From: Flavobacterium denitrificans DSM 15936
GTDB lineage: Bacteria > Bacteroidota > Bacteroidia > Flavobacteriales > Flavobacteriaceae
Length of the DNA: 64,000 nt
Direction: 5' to 3'
NCBI RefSeq assembly: GCF_000425445.1
Contig: NZ_AUDL01000013.1
Location: forward strand, 1 to 64,000
The notes below the pieces were generated by a model, which ran no database searches, had not been told where the DNA came from, and saw only the letters and a list, made by a program, of their open reading frames with translations. The position numbers were made by a program, and so were the translations under genes. Positions 34,882-43,113 of this stretch are shown here, one piece after another (positions within the stretch are counted from its first letter, which is position 1; the number at the start of each line of letters is the position of its first letter).

Positions 34882-36613
34882 TTTTTGTTATTTTTGAGAA
34901 TGTCAATATTATTTTAGTTCCCTTATTTATTTCGCTTTGAATTGAAAGTGTTCCGCCGTTTTTTGCCGTCATTTGCTTACATAATTGTAAGCCTAATCCG
35001 GTTCCAATAATTTCAGAATTATTTTTCTTTACTAATGTTTCGCTATCCTGAAGTAGTTCTGAAATTGTATTTTGAGACATTCCAATGCCAGAATCCTCAA
35101 TAATAATTTGGCAAAATTCAGAATTGATTTCAGCGGTGTAAAAACGGATTTCGTCATTATGTTTTGAAAACTTAATTGCGTTATCAAGCAGATTCCTGAA
35201 TATAATTTTAAGCGAATCAAGATCTACAAACAAAAATATATTTTTTGGAACAACATTTTCAAATCGAATTTCTTTTTCCTGTAATAAAGATTTATAGTTG
35301 TATTCAATCTGTTGTACTATTGAATATAAATGAACTGATTCTTTATGAAAATACAATTGTTTGGTTTGTAACATTGCCCAATGAAGCAAATTGTCTAGTA
35401 AACTGTAAGTGTCATTTGCAATGCTGCTATTTTGCGTAATTAATTGGTTTAGTTCTTCGTAATTTTTGGTCTGTAATGAATCTGATAATTTTGAATTGCT
35501 TGTTTTTAAGGCGTTTACCGAAGAGCGCAAATCGTGGCTTACAATTGAAAAAAGCTGATCTTTATTCGCATTTAGCTGGTCAAGCTTATTTCGTTGAATT
35601 AATATTGTTTTTGCACTTTTTGCTTTTTGGGTATACATGTAAACTCCACCTGTTAAAAGAATTAGTAAGCCAATTGCTGAAAAAAATAAGCTGTTTCGTT
35701 GTGTGTTCTTTAGTTGGTTTTCTACTTCAAGTACTTTTATTTGTTTTTGTTTTTGGGCTACAGCAAATTTTTTCTCATAATCTGCAACTGCCCAAACTTT
35801 GTTTTGATTATTTAGAGAATCGTTCCACTGTTCGGCTTCTTTTCTGTATTCTAAGGCTTTTTTGTAATTGCCTCTATTTTCTTCTACAACAGCCATATTT
35901 AATGACGCATCCCATTTTTTATTAAAATCATTTACTTTTTTAGATAATAGATATGATTTTTCGAAATAAGGGAAAGCTTGTTCGTCTTTGTATTGAACAT
36001 AATATAGATTTGCAATATTTATATACAAATTGAGTAAAGATCCGTTGTCATTCTCTTTTTCTTTTAGATTTTTGCTTTTAAATAAATATTCTTCGGCCTT
36101 CTCAAATTGATTAAGATGTAAATAACATGTGCCAATATTTTGGTATATAGTGCTAGCTTTAAACCCTTGTTTATTTGTTATAGAAGGATTTTCTATTTGG
36201 CTGAAATACTCAATGGCTTTTTTAAATTCTTTTAATTGCATTGAAATTTCACCTAATGTTTTATTGGCTAAAGGGTAAAAAATGAATTTTTTAGATATTA
36301 AGTTTAATTCTAATTTGGCTTCTTTAAAAAGCTTTTTTTTATGAAATGTAAATCCTCTAAAATAGTGGCAATAATCATTTAGTTCTTTATTGCTGCTAAT
36401 GCTAAGATGTCTCATTGAATAAACCAGCGTAGAATCCCAATTATTTACTTCAAAATAATGTTGAGCTTTTCGGAAATTTGTTTCTTCTTTAAATATTTCA
36501 GCTCTTTTTTTACTTTCAATGTTTAGTATGTTGTTTGCAATTTTACTTTGCGAAAAGAGGCTTGCGGAATACATGGAAAGGAATAGTAAAATAAGAAGAT
36601 AAAATTTTCTCAT
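34874..36613 (-). CDS. Sensor histidine kinase with periplasmic TPR repeats
   Basis: 579 aa. A signal peptide (about 1-21) is followed by TPR-like helical repeats (about 45-270), a coiled stretch, one transmembrane helix (about 309-328), and a cytoplasmic kinase. The phospho-His is His360 in FSIVSHDLRSS, the N box is RNLLDNAIKF (Asn474, Asn478), the G boxes are DSGIGM (507-512) and GTGLGL (537-542). The TPR module replaces a ligand pocket and suggests protein-protein sensing. The stimulus is unknown. Confidence 0.93.
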   Translation of the reverse strand: MRKFYLLILLFLSMYSASLFSQSKIANNILNIESKKRAEIFKEETNFRKAQHYFEVNNWDSTLVYSMRHLSISSNKELNDYCHYFRGFTFHKKKLFKEAKLELNLISKKFIFYPLANKTLGEISMQLKEFKKAIEYFSQIENPSITNKQGFKASTIYQNIGTCYLHLNQFEKAEEYLFKSKNLKEKENDNGSLLNLYINIANLYYVQYKDEQAFPYFEKSYLLSKKVNDFNKKWDASLNMAVVEENRGNYKKALEYRKEAEQWNDSLNNQNKVWAVADYEKKFAVAQKQKQIKVLEVENQLKNTQRNSLFFSAIGLLILLTGGVYMYTQKAKSAKTILIQRNKLDQLNANKDQLFSIVSHDLRSSVNALKTSNSKLSDSLQTKNYEELNQLITQNSSIANDTYSLLDNLLHWAMLQTKQLYFHKESVHLYSIVQQIEYNYKSLLQEKEIRFENVVPKNIFLFVDLDSLKIIFRNLLDNAIKFSKHNDEIRFYTAEINSEFCQIIIEDSGIGMSQNTISELLQDSETLVKKNNSEIIGTGLGLQLCKQMTAKNGGTLSIQSEINKGTKIILTFSKITKNG

Positions 36614-36630
36614 ATTTAAATTGATGTAAT

Positions 36631-36670
36631 AAAAAACATCATTTCTATTCTTAAGGAAATGATGTTTTTT
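36631..36670 (-). terminator. Terminator after the acidic orphan gene
   Basis: A perfect 15-bp stem AAAAAACATCATTTC/GAAATGATGTTTTTT with a 10-nt loop, located between the orphan gene and the kinase gene; A and T flanks allow either direction. Confidence 0.85.
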
Positions 36671-36690
36671 TAAGTTCTATATTTTGTGAT

Positions 36691-37086
36691 TTAGTCGCCT
36701 ACCGTTGTTTTTGTTCCTCTTGAGGTTTCAGGATCAATATCTTTTAGATAAGAAATAATTTCAGTTATATCTCCTACAGTGTCAGAAGTATAATCTACTT
36801 CTACATACCAAACATCACAACTCTCAGGTGTTTCCTCGGAAAAATCATAATCAAAAAAGAGTGTTAGTGTATTTCCATCTTGTGTTGGCTCTTCAACAGT
36901 TGGATTGTTGGGGTCTTCAGAGTTAATGTATAAAGTCGCTCGAATTTTTAATGTAAGTGCTCCGCCTTCAGGGGTGTAGAATGCTGCAGATACTAAAGGT
37001 GGTACAGGATAAGTAACTGTCTCTGGATGAGTAAAAATAAAATCACTTGTATTAATTCTGGTGTTCTGTAAAACGGTAGAAGCCAT
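36691..37086 (-). CDS. Acidic orphan protein of unknown function
   Basis: 131 aa with no signal peptide or transmembrane segment. It is strongly acidic with very few lysines, and rich in Thr, Pro and beta-branched residues (LYINSEDPNNPTVEEPTQDG). It looks like a beta-sandwich, perhaps an extracellular or inclusion-type protein, but I recognise no family. It has a separate terminator and about 250 AT-rich bases upstream, so it is a single-gene unit. Its base composition is similar to that of its neighbours. Confidence 0.6.
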   Translation of the reverse strand: MASTVLQNTRINTSDFIFTHPETVTYPVPPLVSAAFYTPEGGALTLKIRATLYINSEDPNNPTVEEPTQDGNTLTLFFDYDFSEETPESCDVWYVEVDYTSDTVGDITEIISYLKDIDPETSRGTKTTVGD

Positions 37087-37275
37087 AAGTATGGTTTTTT
37101 AAGGTTAATACTATTATTTTTGATAAGTTAAAGATATTTTTTTTTTGCCAATAAATATCATGAAATCCTGTTTTTTAGAGCTTTATATGGCTTTTTTGAA
37201 GAAAATAGCACAATTTTGTTCTGTATTTTTCTTTAAACATTAAACAAAATGTATTTGGATTAAACAAAAAACGAA

Positions 37276-37307
37276 AAACCCCAATTCAATTGAATGAATT
37301 GGGGTTT
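37276..37307 (-). terminator. Terminator of pnp
   Basis: A perfect 13-bp stem AAACCCCAATTCA with a 6-nt loop, followed on the minus strand by T-rich sequence, 35 bases after the pnp stop codon. Confidence 0.9.
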
Positions 37308-37341
37308 CCTATGAATAAACCTTTAGTAAACTAAGATCTGA

Positions 37342-39486
37342 TTACTCTTTTTTCTCCTCACGTGGAGGTCTTGGAACAAGTGCTTTTTTAGACACTTTTT
37401 CTTTTTTAGTTTTAGGGTCAATTCCTAAGTATTTAACTTGGAAAACATCTCCCATTTTAACTACGTCAGCAACATTTTCTGTACGCTCCCAAGCTAATTC
37501 AGACACGTGAAGTAATACCTCGTTTCCTGGTGCAGCAGTATATTCAACTACAGCTCCAAAATCAAGCATTTTAATCACTTTTACTTCATAAGCTTCTCCA
37601 ACTTGTGGTTTGAAAGTTAAAGCGTCAATTTTAGCTAATACAGTTTTGATTCCTTCTGGATCAGTTCCTAAGATTTCAACTACACCTTGCTCGTCTACTT
37701 CGTTGATAACGATAGTAGTTCCTGTAGCTTTTTGTAATTCTTGAATTACTTTTCCGCCAGGTCCGATCAACGCTCCAATAAAGTTTCCAGGAATAGTTCT
37801 AGTAATGATTTTAGGTGCGTGAGCTTTAACGTCTGCTCTCGGGGTTGCAATAGTTTCAGTTAATTTTCCTAAAATGTGCAAACGTCCGTCGCGTGCTTGA
37901 GCTAAAGCTTGTTCCATAATGTCATAACGCAATCCCTCGATTTTGATATCCATTTGGCAAGCTGTGATTCCGTCAGCAGTTCCAGTTACTTTAAAGTCCA
38001 TATCTCCTAAGTGATCTTCATCTCCTAAGATGTCAGACAATACAGCAAATTTCTCACCGTCAGTAATCAATCCCATAGCAATACCAGAAACTGGTTTTGT
38101 CATTTGAACTCCAGCATCCATAAGGGCCATTGTTCCAGCACAAACTGTTGCCATAGAAGAAGAACCGTTAGATTCTAAAACCTCAGAAACAACACGAATT
38201 GTATAAGGGCAATCAGCAGGAATCATATTTTTTAAAGCTCTTTGAGCTAAGTTACCGTGACCAACTTCTCTTCTTGAAGTTCCTCTTAATGGTTTTGCCT
38301 CACCAGTAGAGAAAGGAGGGAAGTTATAGTGTAAGTAGAATTTCTCTTCACCTTGCTCGCTAGGCGAGTCGATTTGGTTCGCTTCTCTAGAAGTTCCTAA
38401 AGTTACTGTAGCCAAAGCTTGCGTTTCTCCGCGTGTAAATAAAGAAGATCCGTGAACAGATGGCAAGTAGTCAGTTTCACACCAGATTGGTCTGATTTCT
38501 GTAGTTTTTCTACCATCTAAACGAATTCCTTTTTCAAGGATAACGTTACGTACCGCTTCTTTGTTTGTTTTGTAGAAATATTTTCCAACTAAACCTGCAA
38601 GATCTGCATTTTCAGCATATTCTTCTTCTGTAAATAAAGCTTTTGCTTCTTCTTTTACAGCAGCAAATTTTTCACCTCTTTCTGCTTTTCCAGAAGCTTC
38701 TTGAGCAATTGCATAGCATTTATCGTAAGCAGCAGCTTTTACTTTAGCGTAAACAGCTTCGTCTTCAACTTCGCCTTCGTAAGTTCTGTATTCTTGAGAA
38801 CTTAATTTTGCTCTTAATTTTTGTTGAGCAACAATTTGAACTTTAATAGCTTCGTGAGCAAATTTAATTGCTTCAACCATTTCAGCTTCTGAGATTTCTT
38901 TCATCTCACCTTCAACCATTGCAACAGAATCCATAGAAGCTCCAATCATCATGTCGATGTCTGATTTTTCTAATTCTTCTCTGCTTGGGTTGATTACTAG
39001 TTTTCCGTCAATACGAGCAACGCGTACTTCAGAAATTAGGTTGTAAAATGGAATGTCTGAAACAGCTAATGCAGCAGATGCAGCTAAACCGGCTAATGCG
39101 TCTGGCATAACGTTGTCATCATGAGACATTAATTGAATCATAACCTGAGTTTCAGCGTGGTAATCGTCTGGGAAAAGCGGACGCAATACACGGTCTACTA
39201 ATCTCATTGTCAATACTTCACTGTCGCTTGGTCTTGCTTCTCTTTTGAAAAATCCTCCTGGGAAACGTCCAGCAGCAGCAAATTTTTCGCGGTAATCTAC
39301 CGTTAATGGTAAAAAGTCAACACCTGGGTTAGATGTTCTTGCAGAAACTGCAGTAGCTAAAAGCATACAGTTTCCTAAACGTACAACAACTGAACCATCG
39401 GCTTGTTTTGCTAATTTACCAGTCTCGATTGAGATGCTTCTTCCATCTCCTAAATCGATAATTTCTTGTGAAACTTGTGGAATCAT
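37342..39486 (-). CDS. pnp: Polynucleotide phosphorylase
   Basis: 714 aa. It has two RNase PH domains (about residues 1-235 and 320-560) joined by a helical linker, a KH domain (about 565-625, [19 protein letters not shown]) and an S1 domain (about 635-705). The second RNase PH domain has the catalytic Asp pair in [13 protein letters not shown]. It is a phosphorolytic 3'-5' exoribonuclease of the degradosome type. AGGAAAA precedes the ATG. An odd stem-loop with a G-free loop sits in its leader and may serve autoregulation. rpsO is upstream, as in many bacteria. Confidence 0.97.
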   Translation of the reverse strand: MIPQVSQEIIDLGDGRSISIETGKLAKQADGSVVVRLGNCMLLATAVSARTSNPGVDFLPLTVDYREKFAAAGRFPGGFFKREARPSDSEVLTMRLVDRVLRPLFPDDYHAETQVMIQLMSHDDNVMPDALAGLAASAALAVSDIPFYNLISEVRVARIDGKLVINPSREELEKSDIDMMIGASMDSVAMVEGEMKEISEAEMVEAIKFAHEAIKVQIVAQQKLRAKLSSQEYRTYEGEVEDEAVYAKVKAAAYDKCYAIAQEASGKAERGEKFAAVKEEAKALFTEEEYAENADLAGLVGKYFYKTNKEAVRNVILEKGIRLDGRKTTEIRPIWCETDYLPSVHGSSLFTRGETQALATVTLGTSREANQIDSPSEQGEEKFYLHYNFPPFSTGEAKPLRGTSRREVGHGNLAQRALKNMIPADCPYTIRVVSEVLESNGSSSMATVCAGTMALMDAGVQMTKPVSGIAMGLITDGEKFAVLSDILGDEDHLGDMDFKVTGTADGITACQMDIKIEGLRYDIMEQALAQARDGRLHILGKLTETIATPRADVKAHAPKIITRTIPGNFIGALIGPGGKVIQELQKATGTTIVINEVDEQGVVEILGTDPEGIKTVLAKIDALTFKPQVGEAYEVKVIKMLDFGAVVEYTAAPGNEVLLHVSELAWERTENVADVVKMGDVFQVKYLGIDPKTKKEKVSKKALVPRPPREEKKE

Positions 39487-39511
39487 AAATTTTTCCTTTT
39501 TGATTATACAA

Positions 39512-39568
39512 TGGGTTTTAGTTGTGTTGTAGTTGTTGTTGTGTGTAGTTGTTGTTATCTAAAACCCA
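39512..39568 (-). promoter_or_regulatory. Leader stem-loop with a 37-nt G-free loop upstream of pnp
   Basis: In the pnp transcript a 10-bp stem (TGGGTTTTAG with CTAAAACCCA) encloses 37 nt made mostly of A and C with no G (ACAACAACTACACAC-like). Such a loop would stay single-stranded and exposed. It ends 25 bases before the pnp ATG. A role as a landing site for PNPase or another RNA-binding protein is an inference. Confidence 0.5.
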
Positions 39569-39629
39569 ATGAAAAACCAAACTTTTTTTCTTGTAATATG
39601 CTTATTATAAACAGCTGTAATGTAAAAAC

Positions 39630-39657
39630 AAAAAGAGGCACTCTCGCACCTCTTTTC
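39630..39657 (-). terminator. Terminator/attenuator between rpsO and pnp
   Basis: AAAAGAGGCA pairs with GCACCTCTTTT (two G-T pairs), followed on the minus strand by a T run. It lies just after the rpsO stop codon, so pnp would need read-through or its own promoter. Confidence 0.75.
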
Positions 39658-39665
39658 TATATTGA

Positions 39666-39932
39666 TTATTTTCTGATATTCAATACTTTAATGATCTCAC
39701 GATATCTGTTGATATCTTTCTTTTTCAAGTAATCCAACAAAGCTCTTCTTTTACCTACTAATAGTACAAGAGAACGCTCAGTGTTGTAATCGTGACGATT
39801 TTTTTTCAAGTGTTCAGTTAAGTGAGAAATTCTGTAAGTGAACAATGCAATTTGACCTTCTGCGCTTCCAGTGTTTGTTGCACCACCGTGTTGTGCGAAA
39901 ATCTCTTCTTTCTTTTCTTTAGTTAAATACAT
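39666..39932 (-). CDS. rpsO: 30S ribosomal protein S15
   Basis: 88 aa, four-helix protein that binds the central domain of 16S rRNA early in 30S assembly. Family residues are clear: TGSAEGQIALFTYRISHLTEHLKKN, HDYNTERSLVLLVGKRRALLDYLKK and INRYREIIKVLNIRK. Length is standard. Confidence 0.98.
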   Translation of the reverse strand: MYLTKEKKEEIFAQHGGATNTGSAEGQIALFTYRISHLTEHLKKNRHDYNTERSLVLLVGKRRALLDYLKKKDINRYREIIKVLNIRK

Positions 39933-39988
39933 TCCAATATTATTTAATGATTTTTATGTATGTCAATACAACTTTTGTAAGACGGGTG

Positions 39989-40019
39989 CAAAATTAAGGT
40001 AAAAAAACAAAAGAATCAA
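39989..40019 (-). promoter_or_regulatory. Promoter of rpsO (TTTG-N20-TAATTTTG)
   Basis: TTG (40017-40019) and a perfect TAnnTTTG (39989-39996) are 20 bp apart on the minus strand. The leader to the ATG is about 50 bases. Confidence 0.75.
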
Positions 40020-40091
40020 ACAAAAATAAAAGAATCTAAAAAAAGAATATCGCTTTTTGATTTTTGAATAATTTTGAAACGATTCGATTTT

Positions 40092-41036
40092 TTAATTTGT
40101 TACCGTTATTGGTATTGCATATATTACTCTGACTGGTACACCTCTTTGTTGTCCCGGAATCCAATTTTCGTAACCTGTAACAACTCTTATCGCTTCCTCA
40201 TCAAGGCCGTATCCTAAAGATTTTAAGATTTTTGGTTCAATAATTTTACCATTTTTGTCAATTACAAATTGAACGACGAGTCTTCCCGAAACTTTGTTCA
40301 TTACTGCTTCTTTTGTTTTTGTAAAATTAGCTCCAACAAATTTGTAAAAATCACCGATTCCTTTTTGGGGTAATGGTTTTGATTCTAAGACTGTGTATTG
40401 TCTTTCTGTACCTTCTGAATTTATGCTTTTTCCAGAAATAAATTTTCCTTCATTATAAATGTCAGTGTATTGATAGTTGGTTTCTTTATTGATTCCTTTC
40501 CATTCGCCATCCTTAAAACCATTTTTTAATTTTCCTTTTGCTGAAGAACTGCTGCCCCATTCTTCTTCGAAAAAGCCATTGCCATTTTTTACGACATGTT
40601 CATTTTGAGAATTCCAATAGTCGTAAATTTTTAATTCTGAATTAAATCCTTTTTCAGATTCTGTGTACTCACCTTTTAATTTCGGGTTTCCGTTTTCGTA
40701 CCATTCTGAAAAATTCCCGTTTAATCTTGATTTATGATAATTTTCGGTCCTTTTTTTCTTGCCGTTTTCATAGTAGTAGACATACTCGCCTTCTTTTGAA
40801 TATCCATCTTTTGTTTTAGAATTTCCTTCAATTTTTAAAATACCAGACTTGTAATAATCTTTTACTTCATACAAATCTTTTTCTATGTAATAATCTTTTA
40901 TGATTCTATAAAATTTGTAGTTTTCTTTAGTGGCATCTTTCCCAATAGAATCAAAATAAATAATTTTATCTGTTGAATTTTGAGCAAAAAAGAAGGAAGG
41001 GAGTAAAGCTAAAAAAACGAAAAAAGTTTTTTTCAT
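40092..41036 (-). CDS. MORN-repeat protein with C-terminal TonB domain
   Basis: 314 aa. A signal peptide (about residues 1-18) is followed by MORN/YwqK-like repeats (about 55-195: GEYVYYYENGKKKRTENY, LNGNFSEWYENGNPKLKGEY, FKDGEWKG) and a TonB C-terminal domain (about 235-314: GRLVVQFVIDKNGKI, LDEEAIRVV, NWIPGQQRGVPVRV). The usual N-terminal membrane anchor and Pro-rich spacer of TonB are missing, so it is exported rather than ExbB/D-bound. Its task is not known. It follows the GAF gene by 30 bases. Confidence 0.82.
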   Translation of the reverse strand: MKKTFFVFLALLPSFFFAQNSTDKIIYFDSIGKDATKENYKFYRIIKDYYIEKDLYEVKDYYKSGILKIEGNSKTKDGYSKEGEYVYYYENGKKKRTENYHKSRLNGNFSEWYENGNPKLKGEYTESEKGFNSELKIYDYWNSQNEHVVKNGNGFFEEEWGSSSSAKGKLKNGFKDGEWKGINKETNYQYTDIYNEGKFISGKSINSEGTERQYTVLESKPLPQKGIGDFYKFVGANFTKTKEAVMNKVSGRLVVQFVIDKNGKIIEPKILKSLGYGLDEEAIRVVTGYENWIPGQQRGVPVRVIYAIPITVTN

Positions 41037-41066
41037 AGATTGGTTTTGTATAGTTAGGAGTTTATT

Positions 41067-41522
41067 TTAGAATAATTTCGCAACCTCTTGATTCACAAAT
41101 TCTAAAAATCTTTCGTCAGCTTCTGTAAATGGATCAATAACATGGCTGTCAATATCGATTTGGCCAATGTTAACACCATCAACAAAAAGGGGTACTACGA
41201 TTTCTGATTTTACGGTTAAACTGCAAGCAATATAATTGTCTTGTGCTTTTACGTCTGGCACAACAAAATTGGCATTACTCTCAGCAACTTGTCCGCAGAT
41301 TCCTTTTCCAAACGGAATAACAGTATGATCAGTTTCAGCACCTACATATGGGCCCAAATGAAGCGTTTTGTTTTCGTGATTGGCAAAGTAAAAACCAACC
41401 CAATTGTAGTATTCTACATTTTCATTTAATAATTGGCAAATTGCTAATAATTTTTCGTCTCTAACAGTGTTGTTATCAGCTACAATAGCGCTTATTTTTG
41501 GTTGTAATTCTTGAAAAGTCAT
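41067..41522 (-). CDS. msrC: GAF-domain protein, free methionine-(R)-sulfoxide reductase type
   Basis: 151 aa single GAF domain. WVGFYF, LHLGPYVG, IPFGKGICGQVA, YIACSLTVKSEIVVPL and GQIDIDS match the fRMsr group, which reduces free Met-R-sulfoxide. Cys76 and Cys100 correspond to the second and the catalytic cysteine of the E. coli protein as I remember it; the first resolving Cys position holds Asp/His (GAETDHTV). A TACTTTTG box at 41540-41547 lies just upstream. Catalysis is likely but the thiol relay would differ. Confidence 0.8.
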   Translation of the reverse strand: MTFQELQPKISAIVADNNTVRDEKLLAICQLLNENVEYYNWVGFYFANHENKTLHLGPYVGAETDHTVIPFGKGICGQVAESNANFVVPDVKAQDNYIACSLTVKSEIVVPLFVDGVNIGQIDIDSHVIDPFTEADERFLEFVNQEVAKLF

Positions 41523-41572
41523 GATAAATAAATTTTATACAAAAGTATTTAAAGCCTGACTTAAAAAATACA

Positions 41573-41580
41573 TAAATTTG
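41573..41580 (+). promoter_or_regulatory. -7 box (TAAATTTG) of xrtF
   Basis: A perfect TAnnTTTG match 13 bases upstream of the TTG start of xrtF; the implied leader is very short. No clear -33 TTG. Confidence 0.5.
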
Positions 41581-41593
41581 AAAAAAAATTCCG

Positions 41594-42130
41594 TTGAAAA
41601 AATATTTAGCACAATTTAAACCTTTCCTGATTTTTATAGGCACTTTTTTCTCCGCTTATATTTTACTGACAATAGTTTATAAATTCTATTTGAGCAGTTT
41701 TGGCCCAATTGATCTCGACGGAATTTCAAGAATAGTTGGAAAAAATGTTGAGCAACTAATGTTGCTTTTTAATTGTGATATTAATATTGTAAAAAGTCTT
41801 TCTCAGCCTTATTTAGAAGTTTGGTACAATGATAAATTTACACTTCGAATTGTCGAAGGCTGTAATGCGGTAAGCGTTATTATTCTGTTTATTTCGTTTG
41901 TAATCGCTTTTTCAGGAAAACTCAAAACGACTTTATTGTTTATTCTGTCGGGAACACTTTTCATTTATATTTTGAACATTTTCCGAATTATGTTTTTGAC
42001 AATCTTGCTTTTTAGATATCCAGAAAAGGAACATTTTTTACACGGTGTTTTATTCCCGTTGATTATTTACGGGCTGGTTTTTCTTTTGTGGGTTATTTGG
42101 GTCAATAAATTTTCGAAGTATGCTAAATAG
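41594..42130 (+). CDS. xrtF: Exosortase XrtF
   Basis: 178 aa, about six transmembrane helices. The exosortase catalytic residues are visible: Cys90 in VEGCNAVS, Arg131 in NIFRIM and His150 in LHGVLFP. Exosortases are cysteine transpeptidases that cut sorting tails of exported proteins at the inner membrane. The small XrtF type occurs in flavobacteria with a fixed partner gene, which follows here with 11 bases of overlap. The start codon is TTG. No recognisable sorting substrate is encoded in this window. Confidence 0.92.
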   Translation: MKKYLAQFKPFLIFIGTFFSAYILLTIVYKFYLSSFGPIDLDGISRIVGKNVEQLMLLFNCDINIVKSLSQPYLEVWYNDKFTLRIVEGCNAVSVIILFISFVIAFSGKLKTTLLFILSGTLFIYILNIFRIMFLTILLFRYPEKEHFLHGVLFPLIIYGLVFLLWVIWVNKFSKYAK

Positions 42131-42578
42131 TTTATTGAAACATAAATTTAAAATTCTGATTTCGGTTTGTATTGTAATATGTTTTGGAATTATTCGTGCA
42201 TTTGAAAACAGTCTGTTTTACGATCCTTTTTTGGAATATTTTGAGAAAGATTTCAAAAATTTGCCTTATCCTGAAAACGATTCTGTTAAACTTTTCTGTG
42301 GACTTTTTTTTAGATATTTTTTGAATGCAATCCTTTCTCTGTCTTTGATTTACGTGCTGTTTAGAGATATTGATATTTTTAAATTCAGTTTCTTCTTATA
42401 TGCCTTTTTCGGAGTGATTCTTTTTGTGGCATTTTTTGTGGTTTTAGATTGTTTTCCAAATGCAAATTGGCTTCTTTTTTACGTTCGAAGATTTATAATT
42501 CAGCCAATATTTGTTCTTTTGTTTATTCCTGCATTTTATTATCAGCAACAAAATTTAAAAAAAATAACAGATCATTAA
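42120..42578 (+). CDS. Exosortase F system-associated membrane protein
   Basis: 152 aa with about four transmembrane helices (about 10-27, 59-78, 86-112, 124-141). The opening LLKHKFKIL and LFYDPFLEYFEKDF match the small proteins that accompany XrtF. It overlaps xrtF by 11 bases and so is translated with it. It probably works in the same complex; biochemical function is unknown. Confidence 0.85.
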   Translation: MLNSLLKHKFKILISVCIVICFGIIRAFENSLFYDPFLEYFEKDFKNLPYPENDSVKLFCGLFFRYFLNAILSLSLIYVLFRDIDIFKFSFFLYAFFGVILFVAFFVVLDCFPNANWLLFYVRRFIIQPIFVLLFIPAFYYQQQNLKKITDH

Positions 42579-42613
42579 ATATTTCTTTCAGTCTTTTTGA
42601 ATAGTTTTGCAGT

Positions 42614-43012
42614 ATGAATATAAAAAAGTGCACGGGATTATTTTTAGCTTTCCTATTGTTGGTTTCCAACATTGGGTTTGCTTTTGACGTGCATTATTGT
42701 GGAGGTGAAATCGCTTCTGTGTCTTTGAATACATCAGTAAAAGCTTCTCCAGAAAAAAAATGTTGTGGAGAAAAAGAAAAAAAATCTTCTTGTTGCAAAG
42801 ACAAAGTAGTTCATATTGAGAAAAAATCAGACAATGCTACTTTTAAAATATTCTTTTTTCAGCTTGCTTTTCCGGCTGTAATCCAAGAATATAAAACTAT
42901 TGCTTTTTTATCAATTCCAAATTTCAAAAGCAATCAAATAACTTCGTATTATTCTGATGCGAATGCGCCTCCTTTTTACAAGTTATATAATCAATACATT
43001 TTTTATTCCTGA
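42614..43012 (+). CDS. HYC_CC_PP family protein
   Basis: 132 aa with a signal peptide (about residues 1-23). The defining features are all present: His-Tyr-Cys at 27-29, Cys-Cys at 50-51 and 60-61, and Pro-Pro at 119-120. The Cys and His cluster suggests metal binding. A TAGTTTTG box at 42602-42609 lies directly upstream. A TonB receptor and an HMA protein follow, so a role in copper or other soft-metal handling is inferred. Confidence 0.88.
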   Translation: MNIKKCTGLFLAFLLLVSNIGFAFDVHYCGGEIASVSLNTSVKASPEKKCCGEKEKKSSCCKDKVVHIEKKSDNATFKIFFFQLAFPAVIQEYKTIAFLSIPNFKSNQITSYYSDANAPPFYKLYNQYIFYS

Positions 43013-43105
43013 TTTTAATGTTTAGAATCAAGCCGTTTTCTTGCGCTTGAAAGTCGCTGTTTATCTTTTTTTACAATAAAACAGCTTTTCTAATAACATT
43101 AAAAT
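43012..43105 (+). ncRNA. Possible three-way-junction RNA between the metal-cassette genes
   Basis: Outer arms 43012-43022 and 43095-43105 pair perfectly over 11 bp (AU-rich). Inside are a 6-bp hairpin (TCAAGC 43028-43033 with GCTTGA 43045-43050) and a 7-bp hairpin (GCTGTTT 43056-43062 with AAACAGC 43079-43085). It fills the gap between the HYC_CC_PP stop codon and the receptor gene. It could be a cis-acting leader or only an AT-rich coincidence. Confidence 0.35.
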
Positions 43106-43113
43106 TCATTTAT

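Noticed and set aside
39475..39732. 85-codon plus-strand frame across the rpsO-pnp gap
   Set aside because: Antisense to the pnp leader, the rpsO terminator and the rpsO 3' end; low-complexity Val/Cys runs come from the GTT-rich loop.
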